Assembly (NCBI GenBank): GCA_947447095.1
Contig: CANFIL010000072.1
Location: 1 to 6,418, forward strand
Source: Actinomycetota bacterium
GTDB lineage: Bacteria > Actinomycetota > Actinomycetes > S36-B12 > UBA5976
Length of the DNA stretch: 6,418 nt
Direction of reading: 5' to 3'
Of the stretch, positions 1 to 6,418 are shown in pieces. A program made the translations under genes and the position numbers. The stretch's first letter is position 1. Each line of letters opens with the position of its first letter. Below the pieces are notes generated by a model, which worked only from the letters and a program-made list of their open reading frames with translations, was not told the DNA's origin and did no database searches.

Positions 1-24
1 ATCGGAGTTGTCATCAATTGTCAT
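1..24 (-). CDS. Start of an unidentified gene downstream of gyrA (5' end only)
   Basis: An ATG at 24-22 overlaps the gyrA TGA stop (23-21) in a four-base ATGA junction. A GAGGA ribosome binding site lies at 35-31, six bases upstream, inside the gyrA 3' end. The frame stays open to the window edge and reads MTIDDNSD. Ideal SD spacing together with the stop-start overlap makes a real, translationally coupled gene likely. Eight residues are too few to identify a product. In many actinobacteria the gene after gyrA encodes a small membrane protein with a DUF3566 domain (Rv0007-like), which is a guess from gene order only. A second ATG at 14-12 is in another frame and sits 16 bases from the SD, so it is a worse start. 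Confidence 0.55.
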
Positions 25-2606
25 GATGCATCCTCGCCACTTTCACCAGTGTCTTGTGAATTCTCAGCCACTGGTGTTGTCTCGTCATCGCTAATGGTTT
101 CATCCGAGGCCACTTCATCCTCAAGATTAAGTTCGTCAAGTTCAGCCATAGCTGCAGCCGAAGAGCGAGCGACAGCAACTACTTGCTCGTCTTCGCCAAC
201 CTTCATGAAGCCCACACCCATCGTGTCGCGACCTGCTGCACGAATTTCGTCAACGCGAGTTCGAATGACAACGCCGTTACTTGCAATAGCGAAAATTTCA
301 TCCTCGTCAGCGCACACTAACGCGCCGGCCAGGCCACCGCGTTTTTCAACCAAACGCATCGCGCGAACACCCTGAGTGCCGCGACCCTTTGCATTCCATT
401 CGGTAAGAGCAGTGCGCTTAGCCCAGCCACCATCTGTGACAGTGACAAGGAACTGATCTGGATGTGCAACTTCAAGAGACAACAAATAATCTTCGTCATT
501 CTTAAATCGCATACCGATTACACCTGTTGCTGAACGACCCATTGGGCGAAGAGTGTCATCACTTGCATGGAATCGAACCGAGTAACCCTGCTTTGAAACG
601 AGTAACAAATCATCCGAGTCACTTACCAACTGAGCCGATACAAGCGCATCGTCGTCGCGCAAATTAATTGCGATCAAGCCTGTTGATCGAGGCGAATCGT
701 ATTCAGACAAACGAGTCTTCTTAACGGTTCCACCCTTGGTAGCAAGAACTAAGTATGGCGATTGTTCGTAATCACGAAGATCAAGAACCTGAGTTACCAA
801 TTCATCCGGCGCAAGCTGAAGCAAGTTAGCAACATGCTGACCGCGAGCATCGCGTCCTGCATCAGGCAATTCATATCCCTTAACGCGGAATACACGACCC
901 TTGTTTGTAAAGAACAAGATCCAATGATGTGTCGTTGTGACAAAGAAATGCTCGACGATGTCGTCCTGCTTCAATGCCGCACCCTTGACCCCGCGACCGC
1001 CGCGCTTCTGCGCGCGGTACAACGCAGCCTTTGTGCGTTTTGCATAACCATCTTGGGTAAGCGTTACAACAATTGGCTCTTCAGCGATCAGATCTTCATG
1101 ACCCACTTCGTTTTCATCAGCAATGATTGTGGAACGACGATCATCACCAAACTTGGCGACGCTTTCGGCAAGTTCATCGCTGACGATCTGACGCTGACGT
1201 GCTGGGCTACCCAAAATATCTTCGTAGTCCGCAATTTCAGCCATGAGCTTGTCATGCTGGGCTTGCAGCTCATTACGTTCCAGGGCAGCCAACTTACGGA
1301 GCTGCATATCAAGAATCGCTTGCGCTTGAATTTCATCAATCTCAAGAAGTTCCATCAAGCCGCTTTGAGCAACTGATGCTGACGCTGATGCGCGGATCAA
1401 TGCAATAACTTCGTCAATGCGATCGATGGCCTTGAGCAAACCGATCAAAATGTGAACGCGCTCTTGCGCGATGCGTAGACGGTATGCAGTACGACGCTGA
1501 ATAACTTCGATCTGGTGTGTAATCCAGTTCGAGACGAACGCATCGATTGGCAATGTGCGCGGCACACCATCAACAAGCGCCAACATGTTCGCGCCGAAGT
1601 TGTCTTGAAGTTGCGTCTGCTTGTAAAGGTTGTTCAACACAACCTTGGCAACAGCATCACGCTTGAGAACAACGACAATGCGCATACCAGTGCGTGAGCT
1701 TGACTCATCAATGATGTCTGCGATGCCGTTGATCTTGCCTTGGTCATGAAGTTCAACAACACGAGCAATCAAGTTGTCCGGATTGACCTGGTAAGGCAAT
1801 TCGGTAATCACGATGATTGTGCGACCGCGCTTGTCTTCGGTGATTTCAGTAACAGCCCGCATCGTGATCGATCCACGGCCAGTGCGATACGCATCTTGAA
1901 TTCCACGACGACCAACAATTTGTGCGCCTGTTGGGAAGTCAGGTCCCGTGATGCGCTCGAGCAGTGCCTCAAGAAGTTCTTCGCGCGATGCTTCAGGGTT
2001 TTCCAATGACCATTGCACGCCTGCCGCAACTTCACGCAAGTTATGTGGCGGAATGTTTGTTGCCATACCGACTGCGATGCCGGAAGAACCATTAATCAAC
2101 AAGTTTGGAATACGTGCCGGCAGAACTGTTGGTTCAAGATTCTTGCCGTCGTAGTTTGGTGTGAAGTCGACCGTGTCTTGATCGATGTCGCGCACCATCT
2201 CCATGGCGATTTGTGCCATGCGAGCTTCGGTGTATCGAGCGGCAGCTGGCGCATCATTACCTGGGGAACCAAAGTTGCCTTGACCTTGCGCAAGTGGGTA
2301 CCGCAATGACCATGGTTGCGTTAGTCGCACCAAGGTGTCGTAAATCGCGCTATCGCCGTGTGGGTGATATTGACCCATGACGTCGCCGACAATACGTGCC
2401 GACTTATTGAAAGCACGATCGGGGCGATATCCGCCATCGAACATTGCGTATAAAACGCGACGATGAACTGGCTTAAGCCCATCACGAACGTCCGGTAATG
2501 CGCGCGAGACGATAACGCTCATTGCATAGTCCATGTAGGACTTCTGCATTTCGACGTTGAGGTCGACTACTTGAATTGAATCTTGTTGTTCCGGTGTCTG
2601 TGTCAT
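21..2606 (-). CDS. gyrA: DNA gyrase subunit A
   Basis: Breakage-reunion subunit of DNA gyrase, a type IIA topoisomerase. With GyrB it forms the cytoplasmic A2B2 enzyme that introduces negative supercoils using ATP. The protein has 861 residues, a normal full length. The N-terminal winged-helix domain carries the quinolone region around HPHGDSAIYD (81-90), with Ser86 and Asp90 at the E. coli S83/D87 positions. It also has catalytic Arg124-Tyr125 in AARYTE (E. coli R121/Y122). The tower and coiled-coil region extends to about 490. The C-terminal beta-pinwheel (about 510-815) opens with the GyrA box QKRGGRGVKG (533-542), needed for DNA wrapping. Residues 821-861 form an acidic tail with 16 Asp/Glu and no Lys/Arg. 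The ATG shares one base with the gyrB stop (TAATG), with only a weak GGA six bases upstream, so translation is probably coupled to gyrB. There is no intein at the active-site tyrosine and no frameshift. The tower lacks features pointing to ParC, and the complete GyrA box supports gyrase. Confidence 0.98.
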   Translation of the reverse strand: MTQTPEQQDSIQVVDLNVEMQKSYMDYAMSVIVSRALPDVRDGLKPVHRRVLYAMFDGGYRPDRAFNKSARIVGDVMGQYHPHGDSAIYDTLVRLTQPWSLRYPLAQGQGNFGSPGNDAPAAARYTEARMAQIAMEMVRDIDQDTVDFTPNYDGKNLEPTVLPARIPNLLINGSSGIAVGMATNIPPHNLREVAAGVQWSLENPEASREELLEALLERITGPDFPTGAQIVGRRGIQDAYRTGRGSITMRAVTEITEDKRGRTIIVITELPYQVNPDNLIARVVELHDQGKINGIADIIDESSSRTGMRIVVVLKRDAVAKVVLNNLYKQTQLQDNFGANMLALVDGVPRTLPIDAFVSNWITHQIEVIQRRTAYRLRIAQERVHILIGLLKAIDRIDEVIALIRASASASVAQSGLMELLEIDEIQAQAILDMQLRKLAALERNELQAQHDKLMAEIADYEDILGSPARQRQIVSDELAESVAKFGDDRRSTIIADENEVGHEDLIAEEPIVVTLTQDGYAKRTKAALYRAQKRGGRGVKGAALKQDDIVEHFFVTTTHHWILFFTNKGRVFRVKGYELPDAGRDARGQHVANLLQLAPDELVTQVLDLRDYEQSPYLVLATKGGTVKKTRLSEYDSPRSTGLIAINLRDDDALVSAQLVSDSDDLLLVSKQGYSVRFHASDDTLRPMGRSATGVIGMRFKNDEDYLLSLEVAHPDQFLVTVTDGGWAKRTALTEWNAKGRGTQGVRAMRLVEKRGGLAGALVCADEDEIFAIASNGVVIRTRVDEIRAAGRDTMGVGFMKVGEDEQVVAVARSSAAAMAELDELNLEDEVASDETISDDETTPVAENSQDTGESGEDAS

Positions 2607-4573
2607 TAGATGTCCAAGAAACGTACGTCATGCGCATTGCGCTGGATAAATGTTCGGCGGCTTTCCACGTCTTCACCCATCAAGGTTGAAAACAGTGCGT
2701 CTGCCTGAGCTGCATCGTCCACTGAAACTTGCAGAAGAACGCGATGGCTCGGATCCATTGTGGTTTCCCACAATTCTTCGGCGTTCATTTCGCCAAGACC
2801 CTTGTATCGCTGAACATCTTCTTGTTTGAGTTTCTTTCCGGATGCCAAACCTGCTTCAACAATTTCGTCACGTTGACGATCGCTGTATGCATAGCCAGGT
2901 GCTTCACGCTGCCACTTAATTTTGTACAGCGGTGGCTGCGCCAAGTAAACGTATCCGCCATCCACTAGTGGACGCATGTAACGGAACAAGAACGTGAGTA
3001 GCAATGTTCGAATGTGTTGACCGTCAACGTCAGCATCCGCCATCAAAACAATTTTGTGATAGCGCAGTTTGTTGATGTCGAATTCATCTTGAATGCCGGT
3101 ACCAAACGCAGAGATCAAACCTTGGACTTCACTATTCGCAAGCACCTTGTCCAAACGAGTCTTTTCAACGTTCAGAATCTTTCCGCGAATCGGCATGATC
3201 GCTTGGGTATGCGGATCGCGACCTTGACCTGCAGAGCCACCGGCCGAGTCACCTTCCACGATAAATACTTCACACTCAGAAGGTTCGTTGCTTGAGCAAT
3301 CCTTCAACTTTCCAGGCAAGCCACTTCCGCCAAGCAAGCCCTTGCGGTTACGTGCAAGATCACGAGCCTTACGCGCAGCTAGTCGCGCGGTTGCTGCCTG
3401 CAACGACTTGCGGGCAATTTCTTTACCTTCAGCTGGATTCTTTTCGAACCATTCACCAAGTTGTTCGTTAACAACGCGTTGCGCAAATGTCTTTGCCGCC
3501 GTGTTACCAAGTTTGGTTTTGGTCTGACCTTCGAACTGGGGCTCGCGCAACTTAATCGAAATGATGGCGGTCAAACCTTCACGAATATCTTCACCGGAAA
3601 GATTAGTGTCCTTTTCCTTAAGAACATTCCAGTCGCGCGCAAACTTGTTGATCAAGGAAGTAAGTGCGGTTCGGAAACCTTCTTCGTGTGTTCCACCTTC
3701 AATGGTGTTGATTGTGTTCGCGAAGGAATATACCGACTCGGAATATCCGTTATTCCATTGCATAGCAACCTCAAGGCTGAGACCTTGCTCGTCATCCTCT
3801 GCCGCAAACTCAATCACTGCACCATGTGCTGGTGTTTTGGTTGCATTGAGGTGCTTGACGAAATCTGCAATGCCTCCGTCGTAACGGTAAGTGATGCTGC
3901 GAGTAGCTTCGGCGACCTCTTCAGTGTCGTCATCGCTTGGAATTGGCTTGGCTAGTTCACGTTCATCAGCCAACGAAATTGTCAGCCCGCGATTCAGGAA
4001 TGCCATTTCTTGGAATCGGCGTGACAACGTTTCAAAGTCATACGTCGTGGTTTCGAAAATTTCGCCATCGGCCCAGAACGTGACGGACGTACCTGTCACA
4101 TCGGTCTTTTCGCCCTTTTTCAGTTCTGCAGTTGGAACACCGTGCTTGTAATCCTGAGTCCACACAAAGCCGTCGGTATTGACCACAACTTCAACGCGAG
4201 TTGATAGCGCGTTTACGACTGAAACACCTACACCGTGTAGGCCACCGGAAACGGCATATCCGCCGCCGCCAAACTTGCCGCCAGCGTGCAAAACCGTCAA
4301 AACGACCTCAACGGCTGGTTTTCCTTCGGAAGGAACGATTCCAACAGGGATTCCGCGGCCGTTATCTTGTACTCGCACTCCCCCATCAGCCAGGATCGTG
4401 ACAGAAATGTGGTCGCAATGGCCCGCTAGGGCTTCGTCGACGGAATTATCTACAACTTCATAAACCAAGTGGTGTAAACCGCGTTCACCGGTGGAACCGA
4501 TGTACATACCAGGGCGCTTTCGAACTGCGTCGAGGCCCTCCAAAACTTGGATTGCACTGGCGTCATAAGACAC
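2606..4573 (-). CDS. gyrB: DNA gyrase subunit B
   Basis: ATPase subunit of DNA gyrase: ATP binding closes the N-gate and drives strand passage through the GyrA-DNA complex. It has 655 residues. The GHKL ATPase domain shows Glu39 and Asn43 in YEVVDNSVDEA (E. coli E42/N46), DNGRG at 70-74 and the lid glycines GGLHGVG at 110-116. The transducer domain carries QTKTKLGN at 350-357. The TOPRIM metal site is EGDSAGG from 440 plus Asp513, Asp515 and Asp517 in ADADVDG. PIRGKILNVEK (461-471) and QRYKGLGEMN (588-597) are further family signatures, and the C-terminus NAHDVRFLDI is conserved. It lacks the roughly 170-residue insertion of proteobacterial GyrB, which accounts for the shorter length. The start is GTG at 4573. 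An in-frame TAG at 4582-4580 blocks extension, and the ATG eight bases inside (4566) is out of frame. A GAAAGG ribosome binding site precedes it. QTKTKLGN-type residues and linkage to gyrA favour GyrB over ParE. Confidence 0.98.
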   Translation of the reverse strand: MSYDASAIQVLEGLDAVRKRPGMYIGSTGERGLHHLVYEVVDNSVDEALAGHCDHISVTILADGGVRVQDNGRGIPVGIVPSEGKPAVEVVLTVLHAGGKFGGGGYAVSGGLHGVGVSVVNALSTRVEVVVNTDGFVWTQDYKHGVPTAELKKGEKTDVTGTSVTFWADGEIFETTTYDFETLSRRFQEMAFLNRGLTISLADERELAKPIPSDDDTEEVAEATRSITYRYDGGIADFVKHLNATKTPAHGAVIEFAAEDDEQGLSLEVAMQWNNGYSESVYSFANTINTIEGGTHEEGFRTALTSLINKFARDWNVLKEKDTNLSGEDIREGLTAIISIKLREPQFEGQTKTKLGNTAAKTFAQRVVNEQLGEWFEKNPAEGKEIARKSLQAATARLAARKARDLARNRKGLLGGSGLPGKLKDCSSNEPSECEVFIVEGDSAGGSAGQGRDPHTQAIMPIRGKILNVEKTRLDKVLANSEVQGLISAFGTGIQDEFDINKLRYHKIVLMADADVDGQHIRTLLLTFLFRYMRPLVDGGYVYLAQPPLYKIKWQREAPGYAYSDRQRDEIVEAGLASGKKLKQEDVQRYKGLGEMNAEELWETTMDPSHRVLLQVSVDDAAQADALFSTLMGEDVESRRTFIQRNAHDVRFLDI

Positions 4574-4583
4574 AGGTATCTAG

Positions 4584-4589
4584 CCTTTC
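4584..4589 (-). promoter_or_regulatory. Ribosome binding site of gyrB
   Basis: GAAAGG on the minus strand ends ten bases before the GTG at 4573. It is the clearest Shine-Dalgarno match among the complete genes of the window. With the in-frame TAG at 4582-4580 it fixes the GTG start and argues against the out-of-frame ATG at 4566. Confidence 0.6.
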
Positions 4590-4644
4590 AACTTACATAA
4601 TCTGAGGGCTCAAAAATCCGCTTAAATTGGGGTTTTTCGGCACG

Positions 4645-4670
4645 TTCCGACATCTCTTATCTTATCGGAA
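4645..4670 (-). repeat. Inverted repeat TTCCGA-N14-TCGGAA in the gyrB leader
   Basis: Perfect six-base arms at 4670-4665 and 4650-4645 have matching positions 20 bases apart, about two helical turns, as expected of a dimeric regulator site. The left arm shares bases with the GGAAAT/ATTTCC repeat. The right arm can also pair with CCGA at 4640-4637 (TCGG-N6-CCGA). The three pairings are thus partly mutually exclusive. Short arms could arise by chance. Confidence 0.45.
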
Positions 4671-4684
4671 ATATGGCCATTTCC
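4667..4684 (-). repeat. Inverted repeat GGAAAT-N6-ATTTCC in the gyrB leader
   Basis: Perfect six-base arms (4684-4679 and 4672-4667 in transcript order) flank a six-base spacer GGCCAT. It could form a small hairpin in RNA or be a dyad protein site. It lies 15 bases after the DciA stop. The stem is A/T-rich and no T-run follows, so it is not a classical terminator. Function unknown. Confidence 0.5.
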
Positions 4685-4699
4685 TAGCCTCTAGACGCA

Positions 4700-5209
4700 C
4701 TATCCGTAGGTGTCTCGTGGGCCTCTACCGGGAACGCTGCGAAGGCCATGTTTCCACGATGGAGCTACGGGACCATTCACGATAATTTCCGCAATTCGCC
4801 CTTCCCCGAGTTCCTCGTCGAGTCGCTTTTGGATGGTGGGGATCATCAATCGAATTTGAGTTGCCCACGCAGTTGAATCCGCACGAACGACAAGTAATCC
4901 AGATTGCCCGCTGGGATCAAATTCAAAGGTCTCAATCACAACATGATCGGCGACTTCGGATCCAACGACCGTGGGCCACTGTGCGTAAATACGTCCTGTG
5001 GCAACTTGTAGGTCCCACCCTTTGTTAACAACCAGTCGATCGATGAGACCAGAAAGTGTTGCTGGGTCTCGCTCGTCAGGACCAGGGCCGCTTCGAACAT
5101 CGTCCCCCGCCCAATTTTGTGTAGTTCGGGATCGCGAAAATGTTGATTTACGCGCTCGTGCGCGTGACAGCAGCGAATTGAGAAATTCCGTCTGAGCTTT
5201 GTTCAACAT
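4700..5209 (-). CDS. dciA: DUF721 protein, DciA-like replicative helicase loader/partner
   Basis: Predicted DciA, the ancestral bacterial partner of the replicative helicase DnaB, thought to help load it at the origin. The actinobacterial member (Rv0004 in M. tuberculosis) sits between recF and gyrB, exactly as here. The protein has 169 residues. Residues 1-30 are basic and Arg/Ser-rich, probably flexible and DNA-contacting. GPGPDERDP (41-49) is the linker typical of actinobacterial members. The DUF721 (KH-like) domain runs from about 52 to 146 and includes WPTVVG (78-83) and ADSTAWATQIR (110-120), whose Trp115 lies in the most conserved block. The tail GRGPRDTYG (161-169) is an actinobacterial hallmark. 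The ATG is eight bases after the recF stop with only a weak AGAG four bases upstream, so it is probably cotranscribed and coupled with recF. Family assignment is firm; the helicase-loading role is inferred from homologues. Confidence 0.9.
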   Translation of the reverse strand: MLNKAQTEFLNSLLSRARARKSTFSRSRTTQNWAGDDVRSGPGPDERDPATLSGLIDRLVVNKGWDLQVATGRIYAQWPTVVGSEVADHVVIETFEFDPSGQSGLLVVRADSTAWATQIRLMIPTIQKRLDEELGEGRIAEIIVNGPVAPSWKHGLRSVPGRGPRDTYG

Positions 5210-5217
5210 GGCAACTC

Positions 5218-6306
5218 TTAGTCTGCCAGCACTAGCGTCTGATCAAGCAAGAAAGTTGGAACGTCTTCTGCAACGGCAGCAGTGACAAGTGTCTGTTCAA
5301 CGCCTTGAAGACTCGCAATGAGTCGTTCGCGTCGGCGAACATCAAGTTCAGCAAACACATCGTCCAAAATTAAAATCGGGTCATCGTGGTGTGACCGCAA
5401 TACATCGAACGATGCCAAGCGCAAGGCCAAAGCAATTGACCACGATTGGCCATGTGATGCAAAATTTTTCGCCGGTAGACCTGCGAGCTCGATGTCGATG
5501 TCATCGCGGTGTGGTCCAACAAGTGTCAATCCCCGATCGATTTCATCTTGCTGACGATGGGCAAGTGCGTCACGAAGTTGAGTTTCTAGATCTTCCTCAA
5601 CGTGTGTTAACCACTTTGAGGAATATGTTGCGCGTAATTCTTCTGTGTTTCCGCTAATTGCATCACCATGCGATTCAATGAATGGTCGAAGAGATGACAA
5701 TGCTTCTAATCGTGCTGTCGTCAAACTTACGGCGTGCGAAACAAATTGGTCATTCCACACATCGAGTGTTTGTTTGGCGCTATCGGAGAGTGCTCGCCGG
5801 CCAGCTGATTTCAGTAACGCGTTGCGTTGTTTTAAAACTTTGTCGAAGTCTGATCGCACGGCCGCAACTCGGGGCGACATTTGTGTTGCAAATTCGTCAA
5901 GATACTTTCTTCTATCCCCTGGGTCACCTTTGACTAGTGCAAGATCTTCTGGAGCAAACACAACAGTGTGCACTAAACCAAGAATGTCGCGCGGCCTGGA
6001 AAGTGGTCCGCCGTTCAGTATTACTCGGTTTTGTTTACCGTCATTTATTTCAATCTCGACTTGGGCTGCTCGGTCATCTTTGTGAACGTTGGCCAAAATT
6101 TTCGCTTGCGTTGTACCGTGCCGAAGCAATGGGAAGTCACTGCTTACGCGGTGGCTGCCGAGGGTGGCTAAAAAATTGATTGCCTCAACGATGTTTGTTT
6201 TTCCACGACCGTTTCGACCAATAATCGTTGTGGCACCGGCCTCAAAAGTTAATGCGAGGTTCGCGTGATTACGGAAGTCACCTAACTCCAGCGAACTAAT
6301 TCGCAT
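5218..6306 (-). CDS. recF: DNA replication and repair protein RecF
   Basis: SMC/ABC-type ATPase that binds single-strand gaps and, with RecO and RecR, helps load RecA in gap repair and fork recovery. It has 362 residues, slightly short for actinobacterial RecF but with every core element. These are Walker A GRNGRGKT (30-37), the RecF-specific FAPEDLALVKGDPGDRR (117-133), GPHRDD (264-269), the ABC signature SHGQS (284-288), Walker B ILILDD (311-316) and the D-loop AELD (319-322). The central part, about 145-250, is the coiled, more variable lobe. The gene begins 16 bases after the dnaN stop. No Shine-Dalgarno is visible in that gap, and an in-frame TAG lies 12 bases upstream of the ATG. Position 6306 is therefore the first possible standard start. 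Translation may depend on ribosomes finishing dnaN. No separate promoter is evident. Confidence 0.97.
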   Translation of the reverse strand: MRISSLELGDFRNHANLALTFEAGATTIIGRNGRGKTNIVEAINFLATLGSHRVSSDFPLLRHGTTQAKILANVHKDDRAAQVEIEINDGKQNRVILNGGPLSRPRDILGLVHTVVFAPEDLALVKGDPGDRRKYLDEFATQMSPRVAAVRSDFDKVLKQRNALLKSAGRRALSDSAKQTLDVWNDQFVSHAVSLTTARLEALSSLRPFIESHGDAISGNTEELRATYSSKWLTHVEEDLETQLRDALAHRQQDEIDRGLTLVGPHRDDIDIELAGLPAKNFASHGQSWSIALALRLASFDVLRSHHDDPILILDDVFAELDVRRRERLIASLQGVEQTLVTAAVAEDVPTFLLDQTLVLAD

Positions 6307-6322
6307 CAGACAAGCACACTAA

Positions 6323-6418
6323 TTACGGCTGGCGAATAGGCATGAGCAAGTACTTAAATGCATCAAGCTGTTCGGCATCAATTTCTTTTGCGCCGGTAAT
6401 AATTGCTGGGCGATGTGG
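6323..6418 (-). CDS. dnaN: DNA polymerase III beta subunit (sliding clamp), C-terminal 31 residues
   Basis: Only the 3' end is present; the gene runs off the right edge. The frame reads RPAIITGAKEID, then FKYLLMPIRQP and a TAA at 6325-6323. The YLLMP[IV]R ending is the signature of the beta clamp: in E. coli the equivalent MPMRL forms part of the pocket that binds clamp-binding motifs of polymerases and other partners. The clamp is a ring-shaped homodimer that encircles DNA and confers processivity on the replicase. Position directly upstream of recF is the standard actinobacterial order and supports the call. Nothing can be said about the rest of the protein, its start, or the origin expected upstream of it. 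Confidence 0.93.
   Translation of the reverse strand, partial: PHRPAIITGAKEIDAEQLDAFKYLLMPIRQP

Larger units (their letters stand above)
4574..4699 (-). promoter_or_regulatory. gyrBA leader and probable promoter region
   Basis: This 126-base stretch between the DciA-like gene and gyrB is the only long non-coding gap in the window, while other junctions are 16 bases or less. A promoter for gyrBA is therefore expected here. No strong consensus is visible. The best -10 candidates on the minus strand are GATTAT (4602-4597), with a poor -35 match TTAAGC 17 bases upstream (4625-4620), and TAAGAT (4664-4659) with no recognisable -35. The upstream half is rich in short inverted repeats, and the downstream end holds the gyrB ribosome binding site. 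In several bacteria gyrase promoters respond to loss of supercoiling, but nothing here proves this. I see no terminator for the upstream operon: no stem is followed by a T-run. Confidence 0.45.

Noticed and set aside
762..1376. 204-codon open frame on the plus strand
   Set aside because: It lies wholly antisense to gyrA, has no recognisable domain, and is Cys/Phe-rich in a way typical of out-of-frame translation. It is a shadow of gyrA codon use.
2221..2250. Intein at the GyrA active-site tyrosine, as in some mycobacteria
   Set aside because: The reading frame runs straight through AARYTEAR with no insertion.
3461..3955. 164-codon open frame on the plus strand
   Set aside because: Antisense to the conserved middle of gyrB, with no family features and no plausible upstream signals.
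4637..4650. TCGG-N6-CCGA hairpin as a rho-independent terminator
   Set aside because: The stem is only four bases. On the gene-bearing strand it is followed by A5C4, not a T-run, and no plus-strand gene needs a terminator here.
4574..4699. Replication origin with DnaA boxes
   Set aside because: No TTATCCACA/TTGTCCACA-like boxes are visible. In this gene order the origin is expected near dnaA-dnaN, beyond the right edge.
5645..6085. 146-codon open frame on the plus strand
   Set aside because: Antisense to recF, Ser/Arg-rich shadow translation with no domain.
1..6418. Mobile element, CRISPR array, tRNA/rRNA or a novel defence system
   Set aside because: Coding of conserved core genes fills nearly all of the window, with no direct-repeat array, transposase, integrase or RNA-gene motif on either strand.

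Overview
The window is a single minus-strand block of bacterial DNA-replication and topology genes. In transcription order (right to left) it holds the 3' end of dnaN, then recF, a DUF721/DciA gene, gyrB, gyrA, and the first eight codons of one more gene. This dnaN-recF-DUF721-gyrB-gyrA order is the usual origin-proximal layout of Actinobacteria (Actinomycetota). The protein details agree: the DUF721 protein ends in the actinobacterial GRGPRDTYG block, GyrB lacks the large proteobacterial TOPRIM insertion, and GyrA has the QKRGG-type GyrA box. By eye the base composition is close to half G+C, low for the phylum, and spacing is tight. I infer a small-genome, moderate-GC actinobacterium, for example of the freshwater Nanopelagicales (acI) kind. 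The genus cannot be fixed from this window.

Layout. Positions 6418-6323 encode the C-terminus of the beta sliding clamp. After 16 bases recF follows (6306-5218), then after 8 bases the DciA-like gene (5209-4700). The only sizeable non-coding stretch is 4699-4574 (126 bases). It carries three short overlapping inverted repeats and a ribosome binding site for gyrB, and very likely the gyrBA promoter. gyrB (4573-2606, GTG start) and gyrA (2606-21) share one base in a TAATG junction. The gyrA stop overlaps a new ATG (ATGA) preceded by a good ribosome binding site, so another gene begins at position 24 and leaves the window.

How the genes work together. DnaN tethers the replicative polymerase, RecF acts in recombinational gap repair at stalled forks, and DciA is the predicted loader or partner of the replicative helicase DnaB. 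GyrB and GyrA form the A2B2 DNA gyrase that removes positive supercoils ahead of the fork. All the enzymes look intact, with catalytic residues in place, no intein and no frameshift.

I see no mobile element, CRISPR array, RNA gene or foreign-looking segment. This is an ordinary core-genome region. The points worth a second look are modest: the structured gyrB leader, the translational-coupling junctions, the truncated gene after gyrA, and the GyrA quinolone-region residues and acidic tail.
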